Shown: in pieces, positions 38,371 through 46,432 of the stretch
Numbering within the stretch: position 1 is the stretch's first letter
How the letters are laid out: the number at the start of each line of letters is the position of its first letter
From: Spirochaetales bacterium
GTDB lineage: Bacteria > Spirochaetota > Spirochaetia > UBA9216
Assembly: GCA_016839055.1 (NCBI GenBank)
Contig: JAEKNX010000006.1
Span: 124,001-188,000, forward strand
DNA: 64,000 bases
Direction: 5' to 3'
Notes under the pieces: generated by a model
Databases searched by the model: none
What the model was told of the DNA's origin: nothing
Seen by the model: the letters and a program-made list of their open reading frames with translations, nothing else
Translations under genes and position numbers: made by a program

Positions 38371-38964
38371 AAGAGAGCGGAGCTTTAAGAATAAGTTCCG
38401 TCAATCCAAAATCCTCTTAATCTCTACAGTGCGATACCTAATATGCGTCCGTGGCCGCTATTCTTAAAAGTAGCCGTAGGCAACAAAAAGACTTTTAGAG
38501 AGAGCGGAGCTTTAAGAATAAGTTCCGTCAATCCAAAATCCTCTTAATCTCTACAGTGCGATACCCAATAAGCATCCGTGGCCGCTATTCTTAAAAGTAG
38601 CCGTAGGCAATAAAAAGACTTTTAGAGAGAGCGAAGCTTTAAGAATTAAGTTCCGTCAATCCAAAATCCTCTTAATCTCTACTGTGCGATACCCAATAAG
38701 CATCCGTGGCCGCTATTCTTAAAAGTAGCCGTAGGCAACAAAAAGACTTTTAGAGAGAGCGGAGCTTTAAGAATAAGTTCCGTCAATCCAAAATCCTCTT
38801 AATCTCTACAGTGCGATACCCAATAAGCATCCGTGGCCGCTATTCTTAAAAGTAGCTGTAGGCAACAAAAAGACTTTTAGAGAGAGCGGAGCTTTAAGAA
38901 TAAGTCCCGTCAATCCAAAATCCTCTTAATCTCTACTGTGCGATACCCAATAAGCATTCGTGGC
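38371..38964 (+). repeat. Tandem repeat, about 4.6 copies of a 127-bp unit
   Basis: The landmark GCGGAGC (GCGAAGC in the third unit) recurs at 38377, 38504, 38631, 38759 and 38886, so the period is 127, 127, 128 and 127. The extra base in one unit is an inserted T in AAGAATTAAG. Units are nearly identical, differing at a few bases. The last one stops about 79 bases in, at CGTGGC. One part of the unit (ATCCTCTTAATC to CATCCGTGGCC) is shared with single intergenic copies elsewhere in the window. All three forward frames carry stops in each unit, so it is probably non-coding. Confidence 0.92.
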
Positions 38965-39005
38965 AAAATTCCAAATATTAACCAAAATACCAAAGGACAG
39001 AAAAC

Positions 39006-40388
39006 TTGAAAAAACTACAGCTAATAACAATATTAATCCTCGCAGCAGTCAGCGCTCACGCCTTCGATGCGTCAGTCGGAATAGAGCAGCGCTATGATAT
39101 GTCGGTTCCTAATCCTTTAAACCAGTACGGACTGATAGATATCGGCCATACTACTGATTTAATCGACCTTTTCTGGAGCTTCTCGGTCTGTAACGACGAC
39201 AAGTATCAGCCCTCACATGGTGATGATCTTTTTTTAGGATTCTACATTTTCCTGGAGAACGCCGGAGTTTCGCTTGATTTTGAAAACCTGAACCTCACCC
39301 TCGGCCGGACAACACTGACCGATGCAATTGACAGCCCTTACAGCCTCTTTATTTCATCCAGGATAATTCCTGCCCTCCTTGCCGACATCAGCTTCGATGA
39401 CGGAACCTTCTTCTACACATCGCGCTGGACCGAACTGAATAGGGATTCAGCTCTCGGTTTTCCCGACCGCGGCTGGCAGTATAATACCTACGGTATCTAT
39501 CTTGGAGACTTTAAAATTGGTTTTCAGGATTCACTGGTCTATACCGAGCGCAGCTTCGACGCGGAATACTTTCTCAATCCTCTTCCGGGTTTCCTTAAGC
39601 AGTATACGAGAGTCTCGACCGGCAAGCCCTGGCAGGTAGATGGGAATGACAACTCTATAATGGGGTTTTTTGTCGAATATAGTCCTGAGAACCTATACAG
39701 CTACGGACAGATTCTTATTGACGACTTTAACGCGAACGCAATATTTAATCCGGACAGCTATCAGAATCCGAACAAAATTGCCTGGTCACTAGGTGGGCGG
39801 TACAGCTTCGACTTCGGCGACATAGGGCTCTACCACGCCGGTGCAACTAAATACACCTTTCAAGCCTTCGGATCTGCGGCCTCTGATACCCAGTACGGCT
39901 ATAGCTTCTATCCCGCGGCAACCTATACGGCAAACGGGGTGATAATGCCCATCGAACTCGAAGACAACTACATAGGCTATTACAACGGTGAGAATAATTT
40001 CTCACTTTTAGCTGACTACGAGGGAACTATTGAGGGAATCGGAATATACTCATCACTCGAGTTCTCACTCTCCGGTGATAAGTCGCCTGCCAATCCATGG
40101 ACAGAGTATAGTTGGTGGACAGAAGTCCCAGATGCTGGGACCAAGTTTCTTGATTCCGATGTCCTCGAGAAAAAGCTTGTTTTAACGGCAGGTGCTTCCC
40201 GGGCTCTTCCGGAGCTTGGGCTTCCTAAGCTGACCGTCAGCGCCGCCCTTGAGCTTGGGTACACATGGAATGTTCTTGAGCTAGTCGATACTCTCAGCAG
40301 TGATTTTCCCCAGATACAGTACTGGACGCCGTCGGATGAAAACGAATTTGTATTCTCAATTTCAGTCGGGGCAATATATTCATTCTAA
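39006..40388 (+). CDS. Outer-membrane barrel, Wzi-like (first)
   Basis: The 460-residue protein starts at a TTG and has a signal peptide (ILILAAVSAHAFDA). Strands alternate through the mature chain, which ends in Phe (GAIYSF). The middle region, LVYTERSFDAEYFLNPLP near residue 180 followed by NSIMGFFVEYSPENLYSYGQ and ILIDDF, resembles the layout of capsule-assembly Wzi-family barrels. The next gene has a similar NP...YGE...DQ layout. It may anchor or guide surface polysaccharide. The family link is by motif impression only. Confidence 0.6.
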   Translation: MKKLQLITILILAAVSAHAFDASVGIEQRYDMSVPNPLNQYGLIDIGHTTDLIDLFWSFSVCNDDKYQPSHGDDLFLGFYIFLENAGVSLDFENLNLTLGRTTLTDAIDSPYSLFISSRIIPALLADISFDDGTFFYTSRWTELNRDSALGFPDRGWQYNTYGIYLGDFKIGFQDSLVYTERSFDAEYFLNPLPGFLKQYTRVSTGKPWQVDGNDNSIMGFFVEYSPENLYSYGQILIDDFNANAIFNPDSYQNPNKIAWSLGGRYSFDFGDIGLYHAGATKYTFQAFGSAASDTQYGYSFYPAATYTANGVIMPIELEDNYIGYYNGENNFSLLADYEGTIEGIGIYSSLEFSLSGDKSPANPWTEYSWWTEVPDAGTKFLDSDVLEKKLVLTAGASRALPELGLPKLTVSAALELGYTWNVLELVDTLSSDFPQIQYWTPSDENEFVFSISVGAIYSF

Positions 40389-40409
40389 AAAGAATACGGA
40401 GAAATCAGC

Positions 40410-42023
40410 GTGAAAAAATCATTATTGATAGCCTGCCTTGCCATGATCATGATCATGCCTGGTTTTTCAGATGATAAAACAAAGGTCAACTACCAGAGGA
40501 TAATTGCTCTTGATTCGGAAATCTATTTTCTACTCGATTTCGTTACCGCAGAATCAGGCCGGAGCCTTACCTCGGCAATAAGGCCGTACTCCGAGGCGGA
40601 AGTCCTAAACATCCTGGGCGGGCTCGATTTTTCCAGGCTCTCGGAAGCGGGTAACGCCGCTGTTAACCGGATAGAGATGCTGATGGAAAAAAAGCTTGTT
40701 CTTTCTGAAGATAATGTTGCAATTCAGGTCGGCGTTGAAGCCGCGCTTGAACTCTATCTGCACAGCAGCACTGATGAGGCCCTTTGGGACTACGGATACG
40801 AGGAGAGAATACCGATCTTTTCGCTTCCTGTCGAGGTCTGGTTTAATGATGGTTTCTATGCCTTTATGGAGAACTCTATAGAATACAGCAGGTTCAAGAT
40901 AACCGATGTTGATGGGGATGGGAATTATATTGGAAACCTTACCAATATTCCGCTGACCTTTGGGGATATTAATTATCATTTTCCGCAGCGGGCCTTCCTT
41001 TCCGCCGGCGGCGAGAACTGGAACTTTCAGATTGGCCGGGAACAGCTTGAATACGGCAGCGGTGAGAGCGGGAAGCTTCTTCTCTCCTCATACGCTGATT
41101 ATTATGACATGATGAAACTCAAGGGCTTTACCGATAATTTTGCCTTTACCTGGACCTATGTTAACCTTCAAAGCTGGGGCTTCGACGGATCGGCGAGCGC
41201 CTCGCAGCGGGCCTTTGTTGATCATGTGGTTGAGTCGCGTTTTTTTGATATTCTGACCATCTACTTGAATGAATCGATCATTCTTTATGATACCGACGCC
41301 CAGCTTCAGTTTGTTAATCCCCTTCTTCTTTACCATAACCTTTTTATAAGAGAGAACGCAAACAGCCTGCTGGCCGTCGGCTTCAGCCTTGTCCCGCTGC
41401 CGGGAATTACCCTCTATGGTGAATACGCCCTCGACCAGCTTCAGACGGGGCTCGAGCAGGAGCTCTATGGCGCCGCGGTAACGGCCACGCCCAATGCCGA
41501 CGGCCATATGCTGGGGGTCAAGGCATCCTATCCTCTCGGGCCAGGCTATTTAAGCGGATTTTTCGAGTACATCTACACCAGTCCGTGGCTTTATCTTCGA
41601 AGTCCCTCCGAGGTGTCCTTTTACTGGCTTCACCGGGAGTCAACCGATGTGCTTAAGGCGCGGGTCAATGTAATAAAACCACTCGGCTATGAATATGGGC
41701 CTGACTCAATTGCCTTCTCGGCGGAAGCCGGATACATTGTTCCCGGAGTCTTTTCAGCTTCATTTTCGGCCGATTTTATTATGAATGGCGAGAATACGAT
41801 TGAAACTGTATACACAGAAGGAGCCGAAGCGGCCCTGATGACCACTCCTACCGGAATTCCTGAGAACAGGCTCATCCTGAGTCTCTGCGGGGTCTATGAG
41901 TTCTTTCCTTTCCTCTCCGCCCAGATGAATCTGGCCTATGTTGATATATATAATTATGAACACGTCTCAGGTGCCGCAGCTTCTGATTTTCAGAGCGCGC
42001 TCAGCCTGATTTTTAAGATCTAA
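40410..42023 (+). CDS. Outer-membrane barrel, Wzi-like (second)
   Basis: The protein of 537 residues starts at a GTG after a GGAGAA site and has a signal peptide (LLIACLAMIMIMPGFSDD). A helical region of about 100 residues, including a segment that resembles a periplasmic cap, precedes the barrel. NWNFQIGREQLEYGSGESGKLLLSS near residue 205 matches the GRDQLSWGSG...LL pattern I associate with Wzi-type proteins. FVNPLLLYHNLF near residue 304 and ITLYGEYALDQ follow. It follows the first barrel gene by 21 bases. Confidence 0.65.
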   Translation: MKKSLLIACLAMIMIMPGFSDDKTKVNYQRIIALDSEIYFLLDFVTAESGRSLTSAIRPYSEAEVLNILGGLDFSRLSEAGNAAVNRIEMLMEKKLVLSEDNVAIQVGVEAALELYLHSSTDEALWDYGYEERIPIFSLPVEVWFNDGFYAFMENSIEYSRFKITDVDGDGNYIGNLTNIPLTFGDINYHFPQRAFLSAGGENWNFQIGREQLEYGSGESGKLLLSSYADYYDMMKLKGFTDNFAFTWTYVNLQSWGFDGSASASQRAFVDHVVESRFFDILTIYLNESIILYDTDAQLQFVNPLLLYHNLFIRENANSLLAVGFSLVPLPGITLYGEYALDQLQTGLEQELYGAAVTATPNADGHMLGVKASYPLGPGYLSGFFEYIYTSPWLYLRSPSEVSFYWLHRESTDVLKARVNVIKPLGYEYGPDSIAFSAEAGYIVPGVFSASFSADFIMNGENTIETVYTEGAEAALMTTPTGIPENRLILSLCGVYEFFPFLSAQMNLAYVDIYNYEHVSGAAASDFQSALSLIFKI

Positions 42024-42046
42024 CTAACACGTTAAACAGGAGCAAT

Positions 42047-42757
42047 ATGCGCGGACTAAAACCGATTACCTACCTTCTACTCATCTTCGCTGTCCCTGCG
42101 GTATTAGCGGCCGCGAGTACTCCCGAGAAGGAAGACACCTATTCAGCCGGAGTTTTTCCAGGCACCAGGCTTGAATCCCTCTCCGAGAAGGCCGTGGAGA
42201 CTGAGTTCCTCCTCAAGTCCTACGACGACGGGGGAGTGCAGAAGCTCTATGCCGTCTCCGATTATAACGCGTTCTTCTATCTCGACATCGAGGATATTGC
42301 CGCGGTTCTCGTCGATCATGACAACGGCGAGAAGGTCTTCTCGAGGATGGTCGATACCGTCGATCTTAATCCCGAAGATGATCTGAGCGTTCCCCACCGT
42401 CAGCGGGTTCATAACAGCGTGAAATTCCTCGGAATCGGGGCCGACTACATCTACACTACGCTCTTAACTATCGAGAGGCATACCGCTGATGAGTTCATAC
42501 TCCACTGGAAGATGCTCGACTGCGAGGAGGGCAACTTCGAGGAATATGAAGGCTTCTGGTACCTTAAAAAAGCCGTGCAGAGTGAAGGATGCCTTCCGGG
42601 AACCTATGTACGACTGCGGGCTGAGACAGTATTTTCCGATTTAATGCCCTTTCAGGAGCTTATAATGAGCATGTTCACCGCAGGCGAGACAATTGATGTC
42701 TTTGATTGTCTGAAGCGGGCCGTCGAAACCAGGAATAACCCAACAGAAGTCAAATAA
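42047..42757 (+). CDS. Secreted protein of unknown family, possibly START/SRPBCC-like
   Basis: The 236-residue protein has a signal peptide (LLLIFAVPAVLAAAS). The mature part is acidic. Its pattern, with FLGIGADYIYTTLLTIERH, FEEYEGFWYLKKA near residue 166 and GTYVRLRAETVF near residue 185, then a C-terminal helix, resembles the strand-helix order of START-like lipid-binding domains. It is third in a probable operon with the two barrels and may be their periplasmic partner. I do not recognise it with confidence. Confidence 0.5.
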   Translation: MRGLKPITYLLLIFAVPAVLAAASTPEKEDTYSAGVFPGTRLESLSEKAVETEFLLKSYDDGGVQKLYAVSDYNAFFYLDIEDIAAVLVDHDNGEKVFSRMVDTVDLNPEDDLSVPHRQRVHNSVKFLGIGADYIYTTLLTIERHTADEFILHWKMLDCEEGNFEEYEGFWYLKKAVQSEGCLPGTYVRLRAETVFSDLMPFQELIMSMFTAGETIDVFDCLKRAVETRNNPTEVK

Positions 42758-42786
42758 AACGACTGTCCTCTATAAAAAACATCCGT

Positions 42787-42833
42787 AAAAATCGCTGCCG
42801 TGTCCGGTCTCAGGCATCCGCGGCCAGGATCTT
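42787..42833 (+). repeat. Dispersed intergenic repeat, copy 2 (left flank of Phd/RelE)
   Basis: This 47-bp sequence matches 43540-43586 at 42 of 47 positions, in the same orientation. It is related to the CATCCGTGGCC core of the 127-bp tandem repeat. The pair brackets the antitoxin-toxin genes. Confidence 0.75.
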
Positions 42834-42851
42834 GTTATGAATAATTCAGAG

Positions 42852-42880
42852 TTGATTAAGCAGTCCAAATATAGTACAAT
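42852..42880 (+). promoter_or_regulatory. Sigma-70-type promoter of the Phd/RelE pair
   Basis: TTGATT at 42852-42857 and TACAAT at 42875-42880 are separated by exactly 17 bases. The start codon at 42904 lies 23 bases after the -10 element, with GGAGGG between them. Confidence 0.7.
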
Positions 42881-42903
42881 ATAAACACTTGGAGGGCTGT
42901 GCG

Positions 42904-43191
42904 GTGAATTTTAAAGAAGATATAAGGCCAATTTCATATATAAAAACAAATGCTGCCGATATGCTCAAACGCGTAAATGAGACACACAATCCGATTGTGA
43001 TAACTCAAAATGGTGAAGCAAAAGCTGTATTATTAGATACTGAATCCTATCAGGATATGCGTAACAGTTTAGGGATACTTAAAATTCTTGCTGAAGGTGA
43101 AAAAGCTGCTGAAGAAGGGCAAGTATATACTCAAGATGAAGTTTTTAACTATATAGAAAACAAATTAAGAAAATTGAAAGATAAAGAATAA
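42904..43191 (+). CDS. Phd/YefM-type antitoxin
   Basis: I choose the GTG at 42904 because GGAGGG lies 7 bases upstream, giving 95 residues; a TTG at 42889 is in frame but overlaps that site. The sequence RPISYIKTNAADMLKRVNETHNPIVITQNGEAKAVLL follows the Phd/YefM fold (residues 8-45), with a helical C-terminal tail that would bind the toxin. The toxin gene begins 7 bases downstream. It should bind its own promoter region. Confidence 0.88.
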   Translation: MNFKEDIRPISYIKTNAADMLKRVNETHNPIVITQNGEAKAVLLDTESYQDMRNSLGILKILAEGEKAAEEGQVYTQDEVFNYIENKLRKLKDKE

Positions 43192-43198
43192 AACTGAT

Positions 43199-43522
43199 AT
43201 GAGTAAATTGAAAGTCATTTGGACGAAGCCGGCATTAAATGATTTAGATGATATAATTAGTTATATTGCAACAGATTCTGTAAATACAGCAATAAAACAG
43301 TATGAAAGAATAAAGGAAACATCAAAAGATATTGGTGATTTTCCAAAACAAGGCAGAATAATACCAGAATTACAAAATGAGAATTTAACAAAATTTCGAG
43401 AAATAATCGTAAAACCATGGCGAATGATGTATAGAATTGAAGATAATAGAATTCTGATATTAGCAATATTAGATGGAAGAAGAAATATTGAAGATATTTT
43501 AATGAAAAGACAGCTTAGATAG
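43199..43522 (+). CDS. RelE/ParE-type toxin
   Basis: The 107-residue basic protein has the ParE/RelE start KVIWTKPALNDLDDIISYIA, KQGRIIPEL near residue 55, and the C-terminal strands IIVKPWRMMYRIEDNRILILAILDGRRN. RelE members cut mRNA on the ribosome and ParE members poison gyrase. The sequence alone does not separate the two. Confidence 0.88.
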   Translation: MSKLKVIWTKPALNDLDDIISYIATDSVNTAIKQYERIKETSKDIGDFPKQGRIIPELQNENLTKFREIIVKPWRMMYRIEDNRILILAILDGRRNIEDILMKRQLR

Positions 43523-43539
43523 CAGACATTAACTCTGGA

Positions 43540-43586
43540 AAAAATCGCTACTGTGTCCGGCCTCATGCATCTGCGGCCAGGATCTT
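43540..43586 (+). repeat. Dispersed intergenic repeat, copy 3 (right flank of Phd/RelE)
   Basis: This is the right-hand partner of the 47-bp copy at 42787-42833, with five mismatches. It begins AAAAATCGCTACTGTGTCCGG and ends GGCCAGGATCTT. Confidence 0.75.
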
Positions 43587-43698
43587 ATAATTATGTAGTT
43601 GCGAACACTTCCATGTTATATTGAGGAATTATAAAATAATCTTCTTTACTCTTTTATCTACAATAGATTTATATCTGAAAAAGCAGTATATTTTCATT

Positions 43699-43914
43699 AT
43701 GAAAGGTGAATTAACTGCAATAATTGATGAAGCGCCGGAAGGCGGGTATTGGGCAGTTTGCCCTGAGGTTCCTGGTGCTAATGGTCAGGGAGAATCTATA
43801 GACGAAGCAAAAGAAAGTCTTAAAGATGCGATTATTCTAATTATGAAAGACCGTCTTGAAGATGCCATGAGAGGTTTACCTGAGAATATCATTCAGGAAA
43901 CAATTGCTATTTAA
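43699..43914 (+). CDS. HicB-like protein without a HicA partner
   Basis: From the ATG at 43699 the protein has 71 residues; the frame is open from 43621 (TTG). EAPEGGYWAVCPEVPGANGQGESIDEAKESLKDAI is the HicB partial RNase-H-like fold. It lacks a C-terminal DNA-binding domain, and no HicA lies on either side. It may be a remnant of a toxin-antitoxin pair or a stand-alone member of the family. Confidence 0.75.
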   Translation: MKGELTAIIDEAPEGGYWAVCPEVPGANGQGESIDEAKESLKDAIILIMKDRLEDAMRGLPENIIQETIAI

Positions 43915-43970
43915 TGAAAAAATTACAAAAAATATTTTAATTTAACCTGTTCAGATCTATAATACATCCT

Positions 43971-45683
43971 ATGTTAAACCTCGAAAATATTGAATTGCGG
44001 GTTCTCTCCTGGGGAACAAGAAAACTAAAACTTGACAAACTCTTTGACAAAGTCAATGAAGATTTCATGTATTCCTTTGAAAAATTTCCAGAAGCCTGGA
44101 CCGGGCTGATGTACAGCGAATTTTTCATGACAAAGGTGCTAGCCAATCCGGTAAATTTCAATAAATTCCATAAAGCGGAGCGCGATGAGTTTTCGCCGTC
44201 TGAAGAGCACCTTCTGAAATTGTGGAGGAAAGAGCCTCCTGTCTGGAGTCTGTTTTTAGCTGATCAGGCCGGTAAAAAAAATGAGTTTGAAATAACAGAT
44301 TATTTTACCGGAGAAAAACGCAGCCTTTTTTCTCCGGCGGTGAATGATTTTTATAAAGAAGAGGCTAACGGATGCCGGCCGTTTTTGGCTTTTCTTGTAC
44401 GTGCTGAAGCGGGTTGGGAGACGTATGGAATTGTCAGGCATTATAAAAGCTACCGGTTTGAAGATTTTACCGGTTTTATCAGTTTTCTTGATCAGCCCTT
44501 GTTTGAAAAAGAAGGATTAACCGGAATTATCAGTAAATATTTCGCCGGATTTCTGGCTATAGACAGAGGAATGGAATTACCAGAGATTGAGATAAAGGGT
44601 GAGCCCGCGTGCCTCTGTTGGAGTGAGATAATGCTCCCGGATTTTGATCCGGCTGTTTTCAAAAATGAGCTGCGGCTTTCTGCTCAGGAAGATGATTTTT
44701 TTAAGTTTGTTCCTTACGAAAGTACCCCGGATGCATATAATTTTGAACTTTATTTTGAAAAAGACACCGAGGAAGTTTGTATGGTGTCAACTTTTAGACG
44801 CGGATACGACGAGCTTGTTTCGATTATCGGCAGAGAGTATGTCCTTGATCCGGAACCCGATTACTGTTTCAGTCTGAACTTTTATGCGACTATGCTGACC
44901 GAAACAGATGTTGAACCCTCACTGAATGAATGGTTCGAAATCTTTTTAGAAGCGAAAGCGGAGGAAGAGGAAGATGCATATTATGATGAGGTTCTTGATG
45001 ATATAAACGATCTGTTTGCCGATGCGGCTAAGGCATATAGTAACGGAGAGGAATTCGATTTTGAGAATAGAGCCTCTCAACTCGGGCTTTCTTCTGACAT
45101 TGCACTTGAAGTGCAACAGCTTGCTGATAAATTTTCCGCCGGTAATTCTATAGAAATTGAGGGCGGATTTGAATATCCCGTTCCTCCGCCGGCGAAGAGG
45201 CTGCAGTTCGATTTGGAATTTGACAGGCAGCAATTGTTCCTGTATTCATATGGTAAAGAAACAGAGGAACTGTTTTTCAAGTCTGTAGATGAACAATATG
45301 ACGAAAGTGATTATGTGGAATTAGATGCAGTAATAGAAGAAGAGTTCTTCCTGGCGTTTGAAGATAGCGGAACGCCCATTATGAATAGTTGGTTTTATAT
45401 GATGTGTCATAAACATGATCAGTGGATAAGCGTCCGCGATTACGCTGTGGAAATACTCAAACTATTTGGGCATATATTTCTGCCGATGCTTGAAACCGAT
45501 AACAAGGGCTTTATCACCGAATTAAGCCGGTTTGCAGCCGTCGAATTGAAAGCCTTGGGATTGATAGACATTGAAGCCGCCCCCCGGCTCTCTAAGGTTG
45601 ACGATGGTAATTATAAGATTAAACCGTCAAAGCTGTTTAGATCATTTATTCATTTAAATCGAGGCAATTTCAAAAGTCAATGA
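43971..45683 (+). CDS. Large acidic protein of unknown function
   Basis: The 570-residue, strongly acidic protein has no signal peptide or membrane segment. A Glu/Asp-rich stretch near residue 325-340 (AKAEEEEDAYYDEVLDDIND) divides two parts. It contains many aromatic residues, several Cys and His, and ends in a basic helix. I recognise no domain. It is GC-richer than the toxin-antitoxin genes around it and stands alone, with 56 bases to the HicB-like gene. Confidence 0.75.
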   Translation: MLNLENIELRVLSWGTRKLKLDKLFDKVNEDFMYSFEKFPEAWTGLMYSEFFMTKVLANPVNFNKFHKAERDEFSPSEEHLLKLWRKEPPVWSLFLADQAGKKNEFEITDYFTGEKRSLFSPAVNDFYKEEANGCRPFLAFLVRAEAGWETYGIVRHYKSYRFEDFTGFISFLDQPLFEKEGLTGIISKYFAGFLAIDRGMELPEIEIKGEPACLCWSEIMLPDFDPAVFKNELRLSAQEDDFFKFVPYESTPDAYNFELYFEKDTEEVCMVSTFRRGYDELVSIIGREYVLDPEPDYCFSLNFYATMLTETDVEPSLNEWFEIFLEAKAEEEEDAYYDEVLDDINDLFADAAKAYSNGEEFDFENRASQLGLSSDIALEVQQLADKFSAGNSIEIEGGFEYPVPPPAKRLQFDLEFDRQQLFLYSYGKETEELFFKSVDEQYDESDYVELDAVIEEEFFLAFEDSGTPIMNSWFYMMCHKHDQWISVRDYAVEILKLFGHIFLPMLETDNKGFITELSRFAAVELKALGLIDIEAAPRLSKVDDGNYKIKPSKLFRSFIHLNRGNFKSQ

Positions 45684-45686
45684 CTT

Positions 45687-45860
45687 TTAAAATTGCAATC
45701 TTAGATGTAAAGGAGTATTTTTTAGCAATTCATTATACTCGACAATTTCTATCGCTATTTTGATACCAGCGACAATACCTGCGTCATAATCAGTTCGACC
45801 GTTCGCCTGGTAATTCGAGACTGCGTCGTCATAGGCTATGTTCAATCTATCTAACATCAT
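45687..45860 (-). CDS. Small protein of 57 residues in the HigBA island
   Basis: On the minus strand an ATG at 45860 (or 45857) opens a frame of 57 residues to a TAA at 45689-45687. The sequence LDRLNIAYDDAVSNYQANGRTDYDAG is helical and resembles small phage or plasmid proteins in style only. A 10-bp inverted repeat lies 24 bases upstream, at 45884-45921. There is no strong ribosome-binding site. Confidence 0.4.
   Translation of the reverse strand: MMLDRLNIAYDDAVSNYQANGRTDYDAGIVAGIKIAIEIVEYNELLKNTPLHLRLQF
45712..45727 (+). repeat. Left 16-bp inverted repeat of the HigBA island
   Basis: GGAGTATTTTTTAGCA here is the exact reverse complement of TGCTAAAAAATACTCC at 47400-47415. The two sites enclose the HigBA island. 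This copy lies inside the 57-residue gene. Confidence 0.55.
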
Positions 45861-45883
45861 GTGTAGAGTAAACCACGATACAT

Positions 45884-45921
45884 TGTCACACTAAATATAA
45901 TATTGGAGTGGTAGTGTGACA
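45884..45921 (-). promoter_or_regulatory. Perfect 10-bp inverted repeat, possible operator
   Basis: TGTCACACTA at 45884-45893 and TAGTGTGACA at 45912-45921 are exact reverse complements with an 18-base spacer. The spacer is AT-rich and includes TATTATATT on the minus strand, suitable as a -10 region. The position just before the 57-residue gene suggests a repressor site. Confidence 0.5.
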
Positions 45922-46015
45922 TGAGGCTGAAAAGTTAAATCGTTGTAAATAAGGGAGTTAAAAGTTAGGTGCAACTAAAAGGGCCCTAAAAATATAGTAT
46001 TAGGACAAAAAATAC

Positions 46016-46039
46016 CCCAACACTTTAGAGTGTTGGGGG
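46016..46039 (-). terminator. Rho-independent terminator after the 98-residue gene
   Basis: A perfect 10-bp stem, CCCCAACACT / AGTGTTGGGG with loop TTAG, lies 10 bases after the stop of the minus-strand gene at 46049. On that strand it is followed by TATTTTTT. There is no T-run on the plus side. Confidence 0.85.
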
Positions 46040-46048
46040 TCACATAGA

Positions 46049-46345
46049 CTAACTTCTATGCAGTCGGGTCTGTCCAACTAACTCGAAATACGCTCCATTA
46101 AGGGGCTCAGCATAAAGCCAGTATTGACTTACCTGGTCTCTTGAGATTAGGTAGTAACGCTCAACCTGATTATCTACATCAGCAACCCTGAACCATGAGT
46201 CAGCTCCCTGCTCGTCTAAGATAGCTTTAAACTCCGGTACAGTCGGTAGTGCGTCATATCCAGATATACCAAAAACTACAGGAGCGGAGTAAGGTACTTT
46301 TGCTTCCTGCACTTGCACACCAGTGCGTTTCCCACTCTCTTTCAA
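46049..46345 (-). CDS. Hypothetical protein of 98 or more residues in the HigBA island
   Basis: The frame starts at a TTG at 46345, but no ribosome-binding site precedes it. The frame stays open upstream. An AAGGAG lies 7 bases before an ATA codon in this frame (12 codons upstream), where the reading would be ISRYFTDYGKLKESGKR. The true start may be that ATA, or it may once have been an ATG. The protein has SAPVVFGISGYDALPTVPEF and an ending rich in aromatic residues. I recognise no family. A terminator follows the stop. Confidence 0.5.
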   Translation of the reverse strand: MKESGKRTGVQVQEAKVPYSAPVVFGISGYDALPTVPEFKAILDEQGADSWFRVADVDNQVERYYLISRDQVSQYWLYAEPLNGAYFELVGQTRLHRS

Positions 46346-46388
46346 CTTTCCATAATCTGTAAAATATCGTGATATTATATGTCTCCTT

Positions 46389-46400
46389 ATAACATGTTAT
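46389..46400. promoter_or_regulatory. 12-bp palindrome upstream of the 98-residue gene
   Basis: ATAACATGTTAT is a perfect palindrome. It lies directly before the AAGGAG site on the minus strand and after the higA terminator. It could be a protein-binding site for this gene. Confidence 0.35.
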
Positions 46401-46432
46401 GTCTTCATAGTTAGGGAGTGTTGATAAAAAAA

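Noticed and set aside
38371-38964. CRISPR array
   Set aside because: The whole 127-bp unit is repeated head to tail. There are no short repeats separated by unique spacers, and no cas genes are nearby.
41088-41507. A 139-codon open frame on the minus strand
   Set aside because: It is antisense to the second Wzi-like barrel, which has a signal peptide, a ribosome-binding site and barrel strands.
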